From Arachnia propionica (GTDB lineage: Bacteria; Actinomycetota; Actinomycetes; Propionibacteriales; Propionibacteriaceae), in contig NZ_RQZG01000016.1 of assembly GCF_003859805.1 (NCBI RefSeq), positions 1 to 64,000 of the forward strand: 64,000 bases of DNA, in the 5' to 3' direction. A program made the position numbers and the translations under genes. The notes beneath the pieces are model-generated. The model saw nothing but the letters and a program-made list of their open reading frames with translations, had not been told where the DNA came from and did no database searches. Positions 39,110 to 48,769 of this stretch are shown here, piece by piece (position 1 is the stretch's first letter; each line of letters begins with the position of its first letter).

Positions 39110-39137
39110 CCCACCCGCTGCACCGGCAGCGGGTGGG
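39110..39137. terminator. Bidirectional terminator between SIP gene and pntB
   Basis: Perfect 11-bp stem CCCACCCGCTG with its complement, 6-nt loop, in the 32-nt gap between two convergent genes. Likely serves both strands. Confidence 0.7.
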
Positions 39138-39140
39138 ATG

Positions 39141-40523
39141 TCACAACTCCGTCAGGATCTGCTGGACCGTGGTCTTGGCGTCACCGAAACACATCACCGA
39201 GTTCTCGTTGAAGAACAGCGGGTTCTGGACCCCGGCGTAGCCCGCACTCATGGAGCGTTTGAACACCACCACCTGGTCGGCCTCCCAGACCTTCAGCACC
39301 GGCATCCCGGAGATCGGGGACCCCGGTTCGTTCGCCGCCGGGTTGACGGTGTCGTTCGCACCGATCACCAGCACCACGTCCGTGTCGGGGAAGTCGTCGT
39401 TGATCTCGTCCATCTCCAGCACGATGTCGTAGGGCACCTTCGCCTCGGCCAGCAGCACGTTCATGTGCCCCGGCAGCCGCCCCGCCACCGGATGGATGGC
39501 GAACCGCACCTCGACGCCACGCTGCCGCAACCGTGAGGTGAGCTCCGCGACGGGGTACTGCGCCTGCGCGACCGCCATCCCGTACCCGGGCGCGATCACC
39601 ACGGAGCGGGCCTGACCGAGCAGCGACGCGACCTCCGCCGTCGAGGCCTCCCGGTACTCCCCCAGTTCCCCGGACTCGGCGACGGGGGCGTCCCCGAAAC
39701 CACCGAGGATCACCGAGACGAAGGACCGGTTCATCGCACGGCACATGATGTAGGACAGGATGGCTCCGGAGGCCCCGACCAGGGCGCCGGTGATGATGAG
39801 CACGCTCATGTTCAGCATGAAGCCGGAGAACGCCGCCGCCCAGCCGGAGTAGGAGTTGAGCATCGACACCACCACCGGCATGTCCGCCCCACCGATCGCG
39901 GCCACCAGGTGGAAGCCCAGCACCAGCGCCAGCACCGTCACCAGGATGAGCGGGATGATCGAGCCGGAGATCACGTACCACCAGCCGAGCCCCACCGAGG
40001 CCACGACGATGGCGAGGTTGATCCAGTGGCGTCCCGGCAGCATGAGCGGCCGTGAGGCCAGCCGACCGTTGAGCTTGCCCCACGCCACGAGGGAGCCGGT
40101 GAAGGTCACCGCCCCGACGAAGATCCCGAGGACCACCTCGACGGAGTGGACGACGTCGCTGTGCGTGACGGCCAGGTGGACGTTGAAGCCGACCAGCACC
40201 GCCGCCGCGCCGACGAAGCTGTGGAGCAGGGCGATGAGCTCGGGCATCCCGGTCATCTCGACCCGGCGTGCCTTCCACACCCCGATGGCCCCGCCGACGA
40301 TGATCGCCACGTACAGCAGGACGGCGGAGCTCCACTGCGGTCGTCCCGCCGTCAGGTCGACGTAGCCGATGGCGAAGTTCGTCGCGACGAGCGCGAACAC
40401 CATCCCGAGGATGCCGTAGGCGTTGCCCTTCTTCGCGGTCTCGTGCTTGCTGAGTCCCGCCAGGGCGAGGATGAACATGAGCCCCGCAGCGATGTAGGTG
40501 GCCCCGATGAAATTGCCCAGCAC
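39141..40523 (-). CDS. pntB: NAD(P) transhydrogenase subunit beta
   Basis: 460 residues. About nine membrane helices (proton channel) and a C-terminal NADP(H)-binding domain III with [16 protein letters not shown] and [20 protein letters not shown] (the G-Y-G and GANDTVNP motifs). Together with PntA it couples proton entry to hydride transfer from NADH to NADP. Starts 3 nt after the pntA stop. Confidence 0.96.
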   Translation of the reverse strand: MLGNFIGATYIAAGLMFILALAGLSKHETAKKGNAYGILGMVFALVATNFAIGYVDLTAGRPQWSSAVLLYVAIIVGGAIGVWKARRVEMTGMPELIALLHSFVGAAAVLVGFNVHLAVTHSDVVHSVEVVLGIFVGAVTFTGSLVAWGKLNGRLASRPLMLPGRHWINLAIVVASVGLGWWYVISGSIIPLILVTVLALVLGFHLVAAIGGADMPVVVSMLNSYSGWAAAFSGFMLNMSVLIITGALVGASGAILSYIMCRAMNRSFVSVILGGFGDAPVAESGELGEYREASTAEVASLLGQARSVVIAPGYGMAVAQAQYPVAELTSRLRQRGVEVRFAIHPVAGRLPGHMNVLLAEAKVPYDIVLEMDEINDDFPDTDVVLVIGANDTVNPAANEPGSPISGMPVLKVWEADQVVVFKRSMSAGYAGVQNPLFFNENSVMCFGDAKTTVQQILTEL

Positions 40524-40526
40524 GGC

Positions 40527-42053
40527 TCAGCCCTTCCTGAACATGTCGAGCATCCGGTGGGTCACCGTGAATCCACCGAACACGTTGATCGACGCGATGA
40601 GCACCGCGATGAAGGCGAGTGCCTTGACCACCCAGTCGTCGTGGGCGAGCTGTGTCATCGCACCGACGACGATGATCCCCGAGACCGCGTTGGTGACGCT
40701 CATCAGGGGCGTGTGGAGGGCGTGGGTGACGTTCCAGACCACGTAGTAGCCGACGACGATCGCCACCACGAACACCCCCATGAGGGTGACGAAGCTGGAG
40801 GGGGCGACGGTCAGGGCGGCGATGAAACCGATCGCCCCCACCCCGACCAGCGCCACCTGGTGCCACCAGGGTCTGGGTGATGGTGGTGGGGTGACGACCT
40901 CAGGGCCTTGTCGTACCGGTGCCCGGGCCGGGGTGGCCGAGACCTGGATCGGGGGTGGTGGGAAGGTGACCCGGCCGTCGCGCACCACGGTCATGGTGCG
41001 CACCACCTCGTCGTCGAAGTCGACGACGAGCTGCCCGTCCTTGCCCGGTGTCATGAGGCTGAGCGCGTTGACCAGGTTCGTGCCATAGAGCTGGGAGCTC
41101 TGCCCCGGCAGCCGGGACGCCAGGTCCGTGTACCCGATGATGGTGACCCCGCCGTCGGTGACGTGACTCTCGCCGGGCCGGGTCAGCTCACAGTTGCCCC
41201 CGCCACTGGCCGCCAGGTCCACGATCACCGAGCCGGGCTTCATGCTCGCCACCATCTCGGCGGTGATGAGTCTCGGCGACGGCCTGCCGGGGATCGCCGC
41301 GGTGGTGATGATGATGTCCACCTCCCGCGCCTGGGCCGCGTACAGCTCTGCGGCCCGGGCTGCGAAATCCGCCCCGACCTCCTTGGCGTAGCCGTCGCTG
41401 GAGACCTCCTGGTCCATGCCGTCGACGTGGACGAAGGTTGCCCCCATCGACTCGACCTGTTCGGCGGTCTCGGGGCGGACATCGGTGGCCCGCACGACGG
41501 CCCCGAGCGAGTTCGCGGCCCCGATGGCGGCGAGCCCCGCCACCCCGGCCCCGATCACGAGGACGGTGGCGGGGGGCACCTTCCCGGCGGCGGTCACCTG
41601 GCCGGTGAAGAAACGCCCGAAGGCGTGGGCGGCCTCGACGACGGCGCGGTAGCCGGAGATGTTGGCCAGCGAACTCAATGCGTCCAACGCCTGGGCCCGG
41701 GAGGTGCGGGGCACCATGTCCATGCTGAGCGCGGTGATCCCCTGGGCCGCCAGCCGCGTGGTGAGTTCAGGATGCTGCCTGGGCGCGAGGAAGGTGATGA
41801 GGGTGGCACCGGGCCGCATACCGGCGATCTGGGTCTCGTGCGGGGACCCGATGCCCAGCACGACGTCACTCTCCCAGGCCGAGGGGACGATCCCGGCTCC
41901 TGCCGCCTCGTAGTCCTCGTCCCTGAAGGAGGCCTTCAGCCCTGCCCCGGACTCGACGACGACCTCGTAGCCGAGCCGGATCAGCTGTTGAACTGTTCGG
42001 GGAGTGGCCGCGACCCTGGTGTCGCCCATCTCCCGGATCACCCCGATGCGCAT
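40527..42053 (-). CDS. pntA: NAD(P) transhydrogenase subunit alpha (fused form)
   Basis: 508 residues. NAD(H)-binding domain I related to alanine dehydrogenase ([20 protein letters not shown]), then a Pro-rich linker and C-terminal membrane helices (domain II). It is thus the single-polypeptide alpha subunit as in E. coli, not the split PntAA/PntAB found in many bacteria. ATG lies 6 nt after a TAGCTT -10 box, suggesting leaderless transcription. Confidence 0.95.
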   Translation of the reverse strand: MRIGVIREMGDTRVAATPRTVQQLIRLGYEVVVESGAGLKASFRDEDYEAAGAGIVPSAWESDVVLGIGSPHETQIAGMRPGATLITFLAPRQHPELTTRLAAQGITALSMDMVPRTSRAQALDALSSLANISGYRAVVEAAHAFGRFFTGQVTAAGKVPPATVLVIGAGVAGLAAIGAANSLGAVVRATDVRPETAEQVESMGATFVHVDGMDQEVSSDGYAKEVGADFAARAAELYAAQAREVDIIITTAAIPGRPSPRLITAEMVASMKPGSVIVDLAASGGGNCELTRPGESHVTDGGVTIIGYTDLASRLPGQSSQLYGTNLVNALSLMTPGKDGQLVVDFDDEVVRTMTVVRDGRVTFPPPPIQVSATPARAPVRQGPEVVTPPPSPRPWWHQVALVGVGAIGFIAALTVAPSSFVTLMGVFVVAIVVGYYVVWNVTHALHTPLMSVTNAVSGIIVVGAMTQLAHDDWVVKALAFIAVLIASINVFGGFTVTHRMLDMFRKG

Positions 42054-42059
42054 GTCCTC

Positions 42060-42065
42060 AAGCTA
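42060..42065 (-). promoter_or_regulatory. -10 box of pntAB (leaderless)
   Basis: TAGCTT on the minus strand, 6 nt before ATG 42053. No recognisable -35. The remaining ~135 nt up to 42202 contain no gene. Confidence 0.45.
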
Positions 42066-42202
42066 TCGTCCTCGAACCGCTGCCGCCATACGGGGGTGGG
42101 GGTTTGTGGGGCCGGACCGGGAACGCCTCTCGGCGTGTGGCCGCTCGAGGCGGCTAAAGGTGGAGCCCGGGGTTACCGCGGCCCGGCAGGAACCATGCTA
42201 GC

Positions 42203-42655
42203 TCACCACAGCGATCCGGCGCGCCATTCCCGGGCACAGGCCTCGAGTTCGGCGGCGCGCTGGTCCCACCGGGGCCCGAGTCGACGCCCGATGATGGCCG
42301 CGCGGTCACAGAGATCCGAGAAATCGCCGTCGAAGTGCCCGGTCAACAACTGTCGCACGTCCTCCGCGACGGGGCCCTCCGGCAACTGTTGCTCAACCTG
42401 GTGGAGCCGCCACAACGCGCCGGGTAGGGACAGCGGCGCGGCCTGCTTCCACAGGGCGAGGAGGTCCTCGATCCCCTCACGCTCCAGGTACTGGTTGAGG
42501 CGGGCGCGGACATCGGGGTCGGTGTCCTTGGCCAGCAACACGAGGATCGCCGCGGTGTCGTGCGCAGCGAGACTCAGATCGGCAGGATCCCCCGACCCGG
42601 AAAGTTCTTCCAGGATGTCGCTGGCTCTGTGGACGGGCCGGTGGAAGCGTCGCAT
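42203..42655 (-). CDS. Hypothetical helical protein downstream of menD
   Basis: 150 residues from ATG 42655, with GAAGGAAG directly upstream; the frame extends 16 residues further without a ribosome site. Soluble, predicted all-alpha, acidic (SLAAHDTAAILVLLAKDTDPDVRARLNQYL). Contains a HEAT/ARM-like run but no motif I can name. It starts 54 nt after menD on the same strand and may be the last gene of the men operon. Function unknown. Confidence 0.65.
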   Translation of the reverse strand: MRRFHRPVHRASDILEELSGSGDPADLSLAAHDTAAILVLLAKDTDPDVRARLNQYLEREGIEDLLALWKQAAPLSLPGALWRLHQVEQQLPEGPVAEDVRQLLTGHFDGDFSDLCDRAAIIGRRLGPRWDQRAAELEACAREWRAGSLW

Positions 42656-42709
42656 ATCTTCCTTCTCCCTTCGGGACCAATGTGGTTCAGGACCTGTGTC
42701 CACTCGAGG

Positions 42710-44251
42710 CTAGTCGGACACCGGGAGCAGACGGAGTAACTCTCGGCCAGAGATTGTGTCATCCAGAAGGCCAAGAAGCGCCGCCAAGCTTCTCACCTCG
42801 TCAACCTTCCAGCCGAATGCAGCTGCGACATGAGCACTGTTGATGCACTGTGGCGTCCTGAACACGCGGTCGAACGCGTGACGGAACTCACAGGCCCCCT
42901 GTTCGAGGCCCTCGAAGATGGATCCGCCGTTGTCATCCACAAGGACGACCCGCATCTGAACACTCGGTTCCGTCGGTGGCGCGACCAGCGACCCGAGGTC
43001 GTGCTGGAGGGTGAGATCCCCCAGCAGCACGGTCGTCGGTGCCCCGGTCGCCAGGGCGATCCCGGTGGCCGTGGCCAGGGTCCCGTCGATGCCCGCGAGA
43101 CCTCGGTTGGCGTAGCAGGTGGCGGGATGCTGCGAGACAGGGGCGAGATCCGCGTGCCGGATGCTGGAGCTGGCCCCGAACACCAGGTTCTCCCCGGGAC
43201 GCGCGGACCGGACGACGGCGGCGGCGATGCCCTCCGGGGTGAGGGCATCGGGTGCAGGGGCGCTGTGGTCCCACCGGGCCAGCCAGTGTGGATCCCCCGG
43301 TGGCAGCACCACCCGGTCCACGACGTGTCGGGCCGCGTGCCCCGGGTCCACCCACTCGGCGTGCTGCGCCACGACGATGATCTCGACGTCGTCCCGGGCC
43401 AGCAACGCGCTGACCGGACGCGACAGGGTCGGATGTCCGAAGACCACCACCCGCTCGATCTCCGGCGCGAGCCGGGCGAGTTGTTCCCGGTAGCGGGGGA
43501 TCGCGGAACCGGTGCGGGCGTTGCTGGAGGGTTCGGCGAGCAGCGGCACTCCGGCGAGCTCCGCCAGGGCCCGGGCCTCGGCCCCCACCTCGGGGGGTGC
43601 ATCGCCTGCCAACACCACCGTGCGGGCCGGGGTGGTGACCTCGTGGACCACCACCCCGTCGCTGGGCGCGACCACCGGGATGCGGGGTTGGGCGACGGGG
43701 GCCCGCACCGTCGCGTCCACCAGCGGCAGGTCGAACTCGATGTTGACGTGGACCGGCCCGGGTTGACGGCTGCGGGTCCCGGCCGCGATCACGGCGGCCC
43801 GGGTGATCTGGTGGCGCCAGGCACGCTCGTCGCCGCTGGTGGAGCTGACCCGGACGGTCCGCAGCACGGCGGGCCCGAACAACCCCACCTGGTCGAAGGT
43901 CTGGTTCGCCCCGGTCCACACCGCCTGCGCGGGACGGTCAGCGGTGACCAGCAGCAGCGGGATCCCGCTGGCACGGGCCTCCATCGCGGCGGGCAGCAGG
44001 TTCCCGGCCGCCGTGCCGGAGGTGGTGACCACCGCGGCCGGGGCACGACTGGCCTTGGCGATCCCCAGCGCGGTGAACGCCGCGACCCGCTCGTCGATGC
44101 GCACGTGCAGTCGGAGCAGGCCAGCGGCATCGGCGGCGTGGAGGGCCAACGACAGTGGGGCGTTGCGGGACCCGGGCGCGAGCAGGACGTGCTCCACACC
44201 CGCGGCCAGCAGTGCCTCGACGGTGACGACTCCGAGCAGCGGCGAGGTCAT
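42710..44251 (-). CDS. menD: 2-Succinyl-5-enolpyruvyl-6-hydroxy-3-cyclohexene-1-carboxylate synthase
   Basis: 513 residues from ATG 44251, overlapping the menC stop by 4 nt; the longer frame adds 17 unrelated residues. Thiamine-diphosphate enzyme that joins isochorismate and 2-oxoglutarate. Landmarks: HVLLAPGSRNAPLSLAL and the ERVAAFTALGIAKAS region (the family's catalytic Glu is in IDERVAAF), TSGTAAGNLLPAAMEA, and the ThDP motif LGDLTLQHDLGSL ending VDDNGGSIF. Part of the menE-A-C-D operon. Confidence 0.94.
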   Translation of the reverse strand: MTSPLLGVVTVEALLAAGVEHVLLAPGSRNAPLSLALHAADAAGLLRLHVRIDERVAAFTALGIAKASRAPAAVVTTSGTAAGNLLPAAMEARASGIPLLLVTADRPAQAVWTGANQTFDQVGLFGPAVLRTVRVSSTSGDERAWRHQITRAAVIAAGTRSRQPGPVHVNIEFDLPLVDATVRAPVAQPRIPVVAPSDGVVVHEVTTPARTVVLAGDAPPEVGAEARALAELAGVPLLAEPSSNARTGSAIPRYREQLARLAPEIERVVVFGHPTLSRPVSALLARDDVEIIVVAQHAEWVDPGHAARHVVDRVVLPPGDPHWLARWDHSAPAPDALTPEGIAAAVVRSARPGENLVFGASSSIRHADLAPVSQHPATCYANRGLAGIDGTLATATGIALATGAPTTVLLGDLTLQHDLGSLVAPPTEPSVQMRVVLVDDNGGSIFEGLEQGACEFRHAFDRVFRTPQCINSAHVAAAFGWKVDEVRSLAALLGLLDDTISGRELLRLLPVSD

Positions 44252-45183
44252 GGCAACGCGACCCCGGCGTGCTCGGCCACACGGCGCAGCCGTTCCTGCC
44301 ACCAGTGGGTGACCTCCGGGGAGGCCACGGGCACCTCGTCCGGCACCGGGTCCGGGCCGACGGTGATGTGTCCGTCGTCGATCGAGACGGGTCGGGTGAC
44401 ATCGGCAGCGAGCAGGCGTCCCGTCTCCAGACCGCAGGCCAGCGACAGCTCGGGCAGGGCGGCGGCGAGCCGTACCCCGGCGTGGATGCCGATCACCGAC
44501 TCCACGGCCGAGGAGACCACCACCGGCAGCCCCAGTGTTGCGGCGAGTTCCAGGCAGGCCCGGGCTCCACCGAGCGGCTGCTGCTTCAGCACCACGACGT
44601 CCGCCGCCGCCAGGTCGCGGACCCGGAACGGGTCACTGGCCCGACGGATGGACTCGTCCGCGGCGATCCACACCTGCCCCCCCAACCGGCGACGCAGTTG
44701 GGCCAGCTCCTCCACGCTCGCGCAGGGCTGTTCCAGGTACTCCAGGTCGAACCGGGCCAGGGCATGGGCCGCGGTGAGGGCCTGGGACAGGTCCCACCCG
44801 CCGTTGGCGTCCACCCGGATCGCGGCCTCGGGAAGGGCCTCCCGCACCGCAGCCACGCGGGCGAGGTCCTGGTCGAGCCCCTGCCCGGGAGCCGCCACCT
44901 TGATCTTGACGGTGTCACAGCCGGAGGCGACGGCGCGGGCAGCGGCCTGGTCGGGGGGCAGCGCCGGGACGATGGCGTTGACGGGGACCCGCTCCCGCAC
45001 CGGGACGGGGTGACCGTGGTGGGCCACGTCGAGGGCGGCCATCAGCCAGCGGGCCGCCTCGGCGTCGTCGTACTCGGGGAAGGGACTCCACTCGGCCCAC
45101 CCGGCGGGACCTTCGATGAGCATCCCCTGACGGCGCGTGAGCCCTCGGAACGGGGTCGCCAGGGGGAGGTCGAAGACGATCAC
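44248..45183 (-). CDS. menC: o-Succinylbenzoate synthase
   Basis: 311 residues, enolase superfamily. Dehydrates SHCHC to o-succinylbenzoate. Landmarks: VKIKVAAPG (first catalytic Lys as KxK), the metal ligands in RVDANGGWD, YLEQPC and ADESIRR, and the later Lys in VVLKQQPLGG. The catalytic set looks complete. Overlaps menA and menD by 4 nt each. Confidence 0.92.
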   Translation of the reverse strand: MIVFDLPLATPFRGLTRRQGMLIEGPAGWAEWSPFPEYDDAEAARWLMAALDVAHHGHPVPVRERVPVNAIVPALPPDQAAARAVASGCDTVKIKVAAPGQGLDQDLARVAAVREALPEAAIRVDANGGWDLSQALTAAHALARFDLEYLEQPCASVEELAQLRRRLGGQVWIAADESIRRASDPFRVRDLAAADVVVLKQQPLGGARACLELAATLGLPVVVSSAVESVIGIHAGVRLAAALPELSLACGLETGRLLAADVTRPVSIDDGHITVGPDPVPDEVPVASPEVTHWWQERLRRVAEHAGVALP

Positions 45184-46070
45184 GAACCGACCGCCACTCC
45201 GATCAGCAAGCCGAAGGCCAACGCCAGCTCGGTGAGGCTGGTGGCCTGCAGCATCGCGATCAGGTCACGGCCGACGGCGCCGGCCAGCAGTCGTGCGACG
45301 GGGGCCAGCAGCACCACGAAGCCGACCAGCCCGAGAAGCGCCCACGGTGTGGTGAGTCCTGCGAAGGCCAGGGTGCTGATGAAACCGACGACCAGCAGCG
45401 AGACGAAGAACCATCGGGTGGCACGGTCCCCGATGCGGGTCGCCAACGTCCGTTTGCCCACCTCGGCGTCGGCGGCGAGGTCGCGCAGGTTGTTGACCAC
45501 GAGCAGGGCACTGGCCAGTGCCCCGACCCCGGTCGCAGCCGCCCAGGTGGCGGGTGGGACGGCGTGGAAGGTGACGTGGGTGGTGCCGACGGTGGCGACG
45601 AGCCCGAAGAAGATGAACACCATCAGCTCCCCGAGGCCGAGGTAGCCGTAGGGACGGCGCCCTCCGGTGTAGTACCAGGCGGCGAGGATGGCCAGGGCGC
45701 CCACCGCGAGCAGCCACCAGGTCCCGGAGATGGCGACGACGACCAGCCCGGTCACCGCTGCGACGGCGAAACTGATGAAGGCGGCGTTGCGGACGGTCCC
45801 GGGGCGGGCCAGGCCGGATGCGGTGAGCCGGGTCGGACCGACGCGCACGTCGTCGGTGCCCCGGATGCCGTCGGAGTAGTCGTTGGCGTAGTTGACGCCC
45901 ACCTGGAGGGCCAGTGCGACGATCGCGCACAGCGCGGGCACCAGGAGCAGTCGCCACAGTGGTACCGCCTGGCCGGAGCCGACCCCGGCGGCGACCCCGG
46001 CCAGGATGGGGGCGGCGGCGGCGGGCAGGGTGCGGGGCCTGGCACCGGCCACCCAGATGGAAGGATTCAT
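45180..46070 (-). CDS. menA: 1,4-Dihydroxy-2-naphthoate polyprenyltransferase
   Basis: 296 residues from ATG 46070, overlapping the menE stop (ATGA). Integral membrane UbiA-family enzyme with about eight helices. The first Asp-rich motif NYANDYSDGIRGTDD (residues ~70-84) and the second DLAADAEVGKRT (~197-208) bind magnesium and the prenyl diphosphate. It attaches the tail made by the prenyl synthase at 5185 to DHNA. Confidence 0.95.
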   Translation of the reverse strand: MNPSIWVAGARPRTLPAAAAPILAGVAAGVGSGQAVPLWRLLLVPALCAIVALALQVGVNYANDYSDGIRGTDDVRVGPTRLTASGLARPGTVRNAAFISFAVAAVTGLVVVAISGTWWLLAVGALAILAAWYYTGGRRPYGYLGLGELMVFIFFGLVATVGTTHVTFHAVPPATWAAATGVGALASALLVVNNLRDLAADAEVGKRTLATRIGDRATRWFFVSLLVVGFISTLAFAGLTTPWALLGLVGFVVLLAPVARLLAGAVGRDLIAMLQATSLTELALAFGLLIGVAVGS

Positions 46071-47092
46071 GATGAGGACATCGTAGTGTGCTCCGCCTCT
46101 GCGAGCCGGGTCATGGCGGCACGATCGGGTTTCCCGGCGCCGGTCAGTGGCACGGGATGCCCCAGGTGCTGCCGCGGCAGCCAGGTGCGGGGCAGGTGGT
46201 CGGCCAGCGTGGTGCGCCACCAGTCGAGGTCACGGGTCTGGTCCATCACCACGATGCGGCAGCCCCATTCCGGATCGGGGACGGCGATGACGGCGGCCTC
46301 CGGGGCCAGGCGGGTGACGGCGGCGCGCACCTCCGCGAGGTCGATGTTCACCCCGCCGGAGATGACGATGTCATCGATGCGGCCGTCGATGTGGAGTCGG
46401 CCGTCGAGCAGGTGGCCGCGGTCACGGGTCAGCAGCCGTCCGGCCACCAGCGCTGCGGCGGTGGCCTCCGGGTCCCCCAGGTAGCCGTCGAACAGCATGG
46501 GACCGGTGACCGTCACCCGCCCGTCGTCGATGCCGATCCCGACCCCGGGCAGGGGATGGCCGTCCCACACCACTCCCCCGCAGGTCTCGCTCATGCCGTA
46601 GCTCTCGACGACCTTGATCCGGGCGGCCTCGGAGCGCTCACGCAGCTCGTCGCCCAGGGCGGCCCCGCCGACCAGCACCAGGTCGAAGGCCGCGAGGCAA
46701 CCCGTGAGCACGGGGTCGGTCAGTGCACGGTGGAGCTGGGTGGGGACGAGGCTGATGGCGTCGCCGCAGCCGGTGGGACGCAGTCCGGCCAGGTCAGGAC
46801 CGGCTTCCGGGACGGGACGTCCGGCACGCAGGGAGCGGACCGCCACCATGAGTCCGGCGACGTGGTGGGGCGGCAGGGCCAGGTGCCAGGTGAGCGTTCC
46901 GGCGTGTTGGATGGCGCTGTCGGCCGCGGCCAGGAGGGCGTGACGGCTGAGCGCCACGAGCCGTCGACTCCCCGTGGTGCCGGAGGTCGCGACGACGGCT
47001 CCCAGGTGCCCGGGGATCTCGGGTCTGGGGGACTCGTCGAACCAGAGGGGGGCTCCCCCGTCGAGCATCCGCTCGATGTCGTGCGTGCTCAC
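46067..47092 (-). CDS. menE: o-Succinylbenzoate-CoA ligase
   Basis: 341 residues, shorter than typical acyl-CoA synthetases because the N-terminal part before the ATP motif is abbreviated, as in other actinobacterial MenE. ATP/AMP motif VVATSGTTGSRR (residues ~33-44), then VESYGMSETCGG and DGRLHIDGRIDDIVISGGVNI. The C-terminal catalytic Lys is in LTGAGKPDRAAM. Activates o-succinylbenzoate with CoA for MenB, whose gene is not in this window. Overlaps both neighbours by 4 nt. Confidence 0.92.
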   Translation of the reverse strand: MSTHDIERMLDGGAPLWFDESPRPEIPGHLGAVVATSGTTGSRRLVALSRHALLAAADSAIQHAGTLTWHLALPPHHVAGLMVAVRSLRAGRPVPEAGPDLAGLRPTGCGDAISLVPTQLHRALTDPVLTGCLAAFDLVLVGGAALGDELRERSEAARIKVVESYGMSETCGGVVWDGHPLPGVGIGIDDGRVTVTGPMLFDGYLGDPEATAAALVAGRLLTRDRGHLLDGRLHIDGRIDDIVISGGVNIDLAEVRAAVTRLAPEAAVIAVPDPEWGCRIVVMDQTRDLDWWRTTLADHLPRTWLPRQHLGHPVPLTGAGKPDRAAMTRLAEAEHTTMSSS

Positions 47093-47565
47093 ACCGGCAG
47101 GGCGGGGATGCCTCCGAGGTCCAACGGGAGCGGGATCTCACCCGGGTCGAGGTCCTCGATCTGCTCGGGGGTGTAGACACGCCCTTCCTGCCTCCGTTCC
47201 GGCTCCCGCCACGACCGGTAGGCCAGTTGGTCGGGCGAGGTGACCCCCTGGAGCTCACGCATGGTGGTGATGAGGGCGTCCACCAGCTGCCTGTAGGAGC
47301 TGCTGGGTGCAGGGAGGTCGAGCCACCGGTTCCAGAAGTCGATCTCCCGGGTGTCCTTCCAGCCGAGTTCCTCCAGCCGGGCCACCACGGCCGGGTCGCC
47401 GAGGTCCATGCCCCTGACCCAGCACTGCGCCTGCAGCGCGTCCTCCTCGGTCGTCATCTGGACGGTGAACCCGGGGGCGCCCTGCTGTGACAGCACGAGG
47501 AAACGGCGTGTCTCCATCCCGATCATCACGTGCAGCAGCTTCGATGCGAACTCGTTCCAGTCCAT
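47089..47565 (-). CDS. Unknown protein, YbjN/TY-Chap-like, in men operon
   Basis: 158 residues from ATG 47565, with GGGAGGAA directly upstream. The pattern DWNEFASKLLHVM, RFLVLSQQGAPGFTVQM, RLEELGWKD, FWNRWLDLPA and LQGVTSPDQL resembles YbjN/TY-Chap (chaperone-like, T3SS-chaperone fold) domains of actinobacteria; this is pattern recognition, not a search. Stop overlaps the menE start by 4 nt, so it is translationally coupled to the menaquinone genes. Its role there is unknown. Confidence 0.7.
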   Translation of the reverse strand: MDWNEFASKLLHVMIGMETRRFLVLSQQGAPGFTVQMTTEEDALQAQCWVRGMDLGDPAVVARLEELGWKDTREIDFWNRWLDLPAPSSSYRQLVDALITTMRELQGVTSPDQLAYRSWREPERRQEGRVYTPEQIEDLDPGEIPLPLDLGGIPALPV

Positions 47566-47579
47566 GGTTCCTCCCTGCA

Positions 47580-48305
47580 TCAGGTACGCCATGTGAGCAT
47601 ATCCCGGATCACCGCGGCCTCCTCGGCGGCCAGGATCCGCTGCGGCACCGCCTGGTCCGGGTCGTTGGCCACCGCGAGCAAGCCCTGCAGCCGGGTCAAC
47701 CTGGCCCGACAGGCCTCCTCGGCGACGGTGGTGGCCCCCTGCCCCTCCAGTTCACGTCCCTGCGCCACCTGGTCGTCGAAGCGGAGCAGCTCGTCGTCGA
47801 TCAACTCGCAGGCGGGCAGTGCGCCGAGGAGCTCCGCAAGCTGCCGCTCCTCGGCCAGGCTCAGGTCCTGGATCACCTGGAGCTGCTCGACCAGGGCCAC
47901 CTCCTCTGCCTGGGAGCGGATCCGGGTCACCTGCTCGATCCGTTCCACGGCAGGCAGGTCGGCCGGGAGCTGCTGCTCGAGGGGGACCGCCAGCTGGGTG
48001 ACCCGGCTGGCGAGCCTCTCCCCCAGCTCTGCGAAGAAGCGCCTGGGCTCGGCCACCTCACGGTGGTGCGGGGGTGCGTGGTGCCGCCAGTGCTCCATCG
48101 CCCGCAATCCGTAACGGTCCAGCAGGGGAACGTCACCGGGGGTCTCGTCGAAGTCGAAACCGGGCTGCTCCGCCACCGGGACCGGGGTGGACACCTCGAC
48201 GGGGACCGGACGGCGACGCCGTCGTGCGGGCACGCACCGGGGCAGCTCCGGCAGGTCCAGCTCCGGCTGGCTGATGGGGACTCGGGCCCGGGATGCGTGT
48301 CTCAC
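47580..48305 (-). CDS. Unknown helical protein, first gene of men operon
   Basis: 241 residues from GTG 48305 (VRHASRARVP). An ATG seven codons upstream (48326) is possible, but it would place the strong TATGAT -10 inside the gene; TATGAT lies exactly 6 nt before GTG. The N-terminal ~80 residues are Pro/Arg-rich; the remainder is a long helical, probably coiled-coil region rich in Glu, Leu and Gln (LSLAEERQLAELLGALP). No membrane helix. I do not recognise the family. Followed after 14 nt by the YbjN-like gene. Confidence 0.7.
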   Translation of the reverse strand: MRHASRARVPISQPELDLPELPRCVPARRRRRPVPVEVSTPVPVAEQPGFDFDETPGDVPLLDRYGLRAMEHWRHHAPPHHREVAEPRRFFAELGERLASRVTQLAVPLEQQLPADLPAVERIEQVTRIRSQAEEVALVEQLQVIQDLSLAEERQLAELLGALPACELIDDELLRFDDQVAQGRELEGQGATTVAEEACRARLTRLQGLLAVANDPDQAVPQRILAAEEAAVIRDMLTWRT

Positions 48306-48311
48306 ACCCCC

Positions 48312-48340
48312 ATCATATTCGTCCATGAGTACGACGACAA
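48312..48340 (-). promoter_or_regulatory. Promoter of the men operon (leaderless)
   Basis: Minus strand: TTGTCG (48340-48335), 17-bp spacer, TATGAT (48317-48312), then 6 nt to GTG 48305. The best -10 match seen in the window. It should drive the two unknown genes and menEACD. Confidence 0.65.
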
Positions 48341-48489
48341 GCAGTATTCAGGACTCCATCCGAAAAGACCGCCACGGCTCCACCGCCCGCCCCCATCGAG
48401 CACGACCCGCGAGTTGACGTTGAGCGGGGTCCGTGGGGGCCGGGCCGTGCAGCTGGCGTCGTCACCGGGTGATCCCGGGTCACATCCTC

Positions 48490-48495
48490 TAGACT
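48490..48495 (+). promoter_or_regulatory. -10 box of PLDc_N gene (leaderless)
   Basis: TAGACT followed by exactly 6 nt and GTG 48502, with no ribosome site. The -35 region is poor. Confidence 0.45.
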
Positions 48496-48501
48496 GGTCA
48501 G

Positions 48502-48747
48502 GTGCTCCGGATCCTTGTCTACGTCGCGGCGATCGCGCTCAGCGTGTACTGCCTCGTCGACCTCTCCCAGTCCCGTGAGGACAGGGTCCGGCTCATGCCT
48601 CGCGCCGCCTGGGCCCTGGCCTTCATCTTCGCCCCGGTCATCGGCCCCCTGGGCTGGTTCTTCGCCGGACGCCCCGTCCGGCAGCCCCGACCGCCCCGCC
48701 CCAAGGGCCCTGACGATGACGACGACTTCCTGCGCGGCCTGCGCTGA
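48502..48747 (+). CDS. PLDc_N domain small membrane protein
   Basis: 81 residues. Two membrane helices (LRILVYVAAIALSVYCLVDL and an AWALAFIFAPVIGPLGWFF hairpin). The WxxxFxxxPxxGPLxWFxxGRP pattern is that of the phospholipase-D-nuclease N-terminal domain (PLDc_N). These short proteins lack the catalytic PLD part and usually have no known function. The acidic tail ends DDDDDFLRGLR. Followed after 22 nt by dhaL. Confidence 0.82.
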   Translation: MLRILVYVAAIALSVYCLVDLSQSREDRVRLMPRAAWALAFIFAPVIGPLGWFFAGRPVRQPRPPRPKGPDDDDDFLRGLR

Positions 48748-48769
48748 CCCAACCCGTGGAAGGACACAC

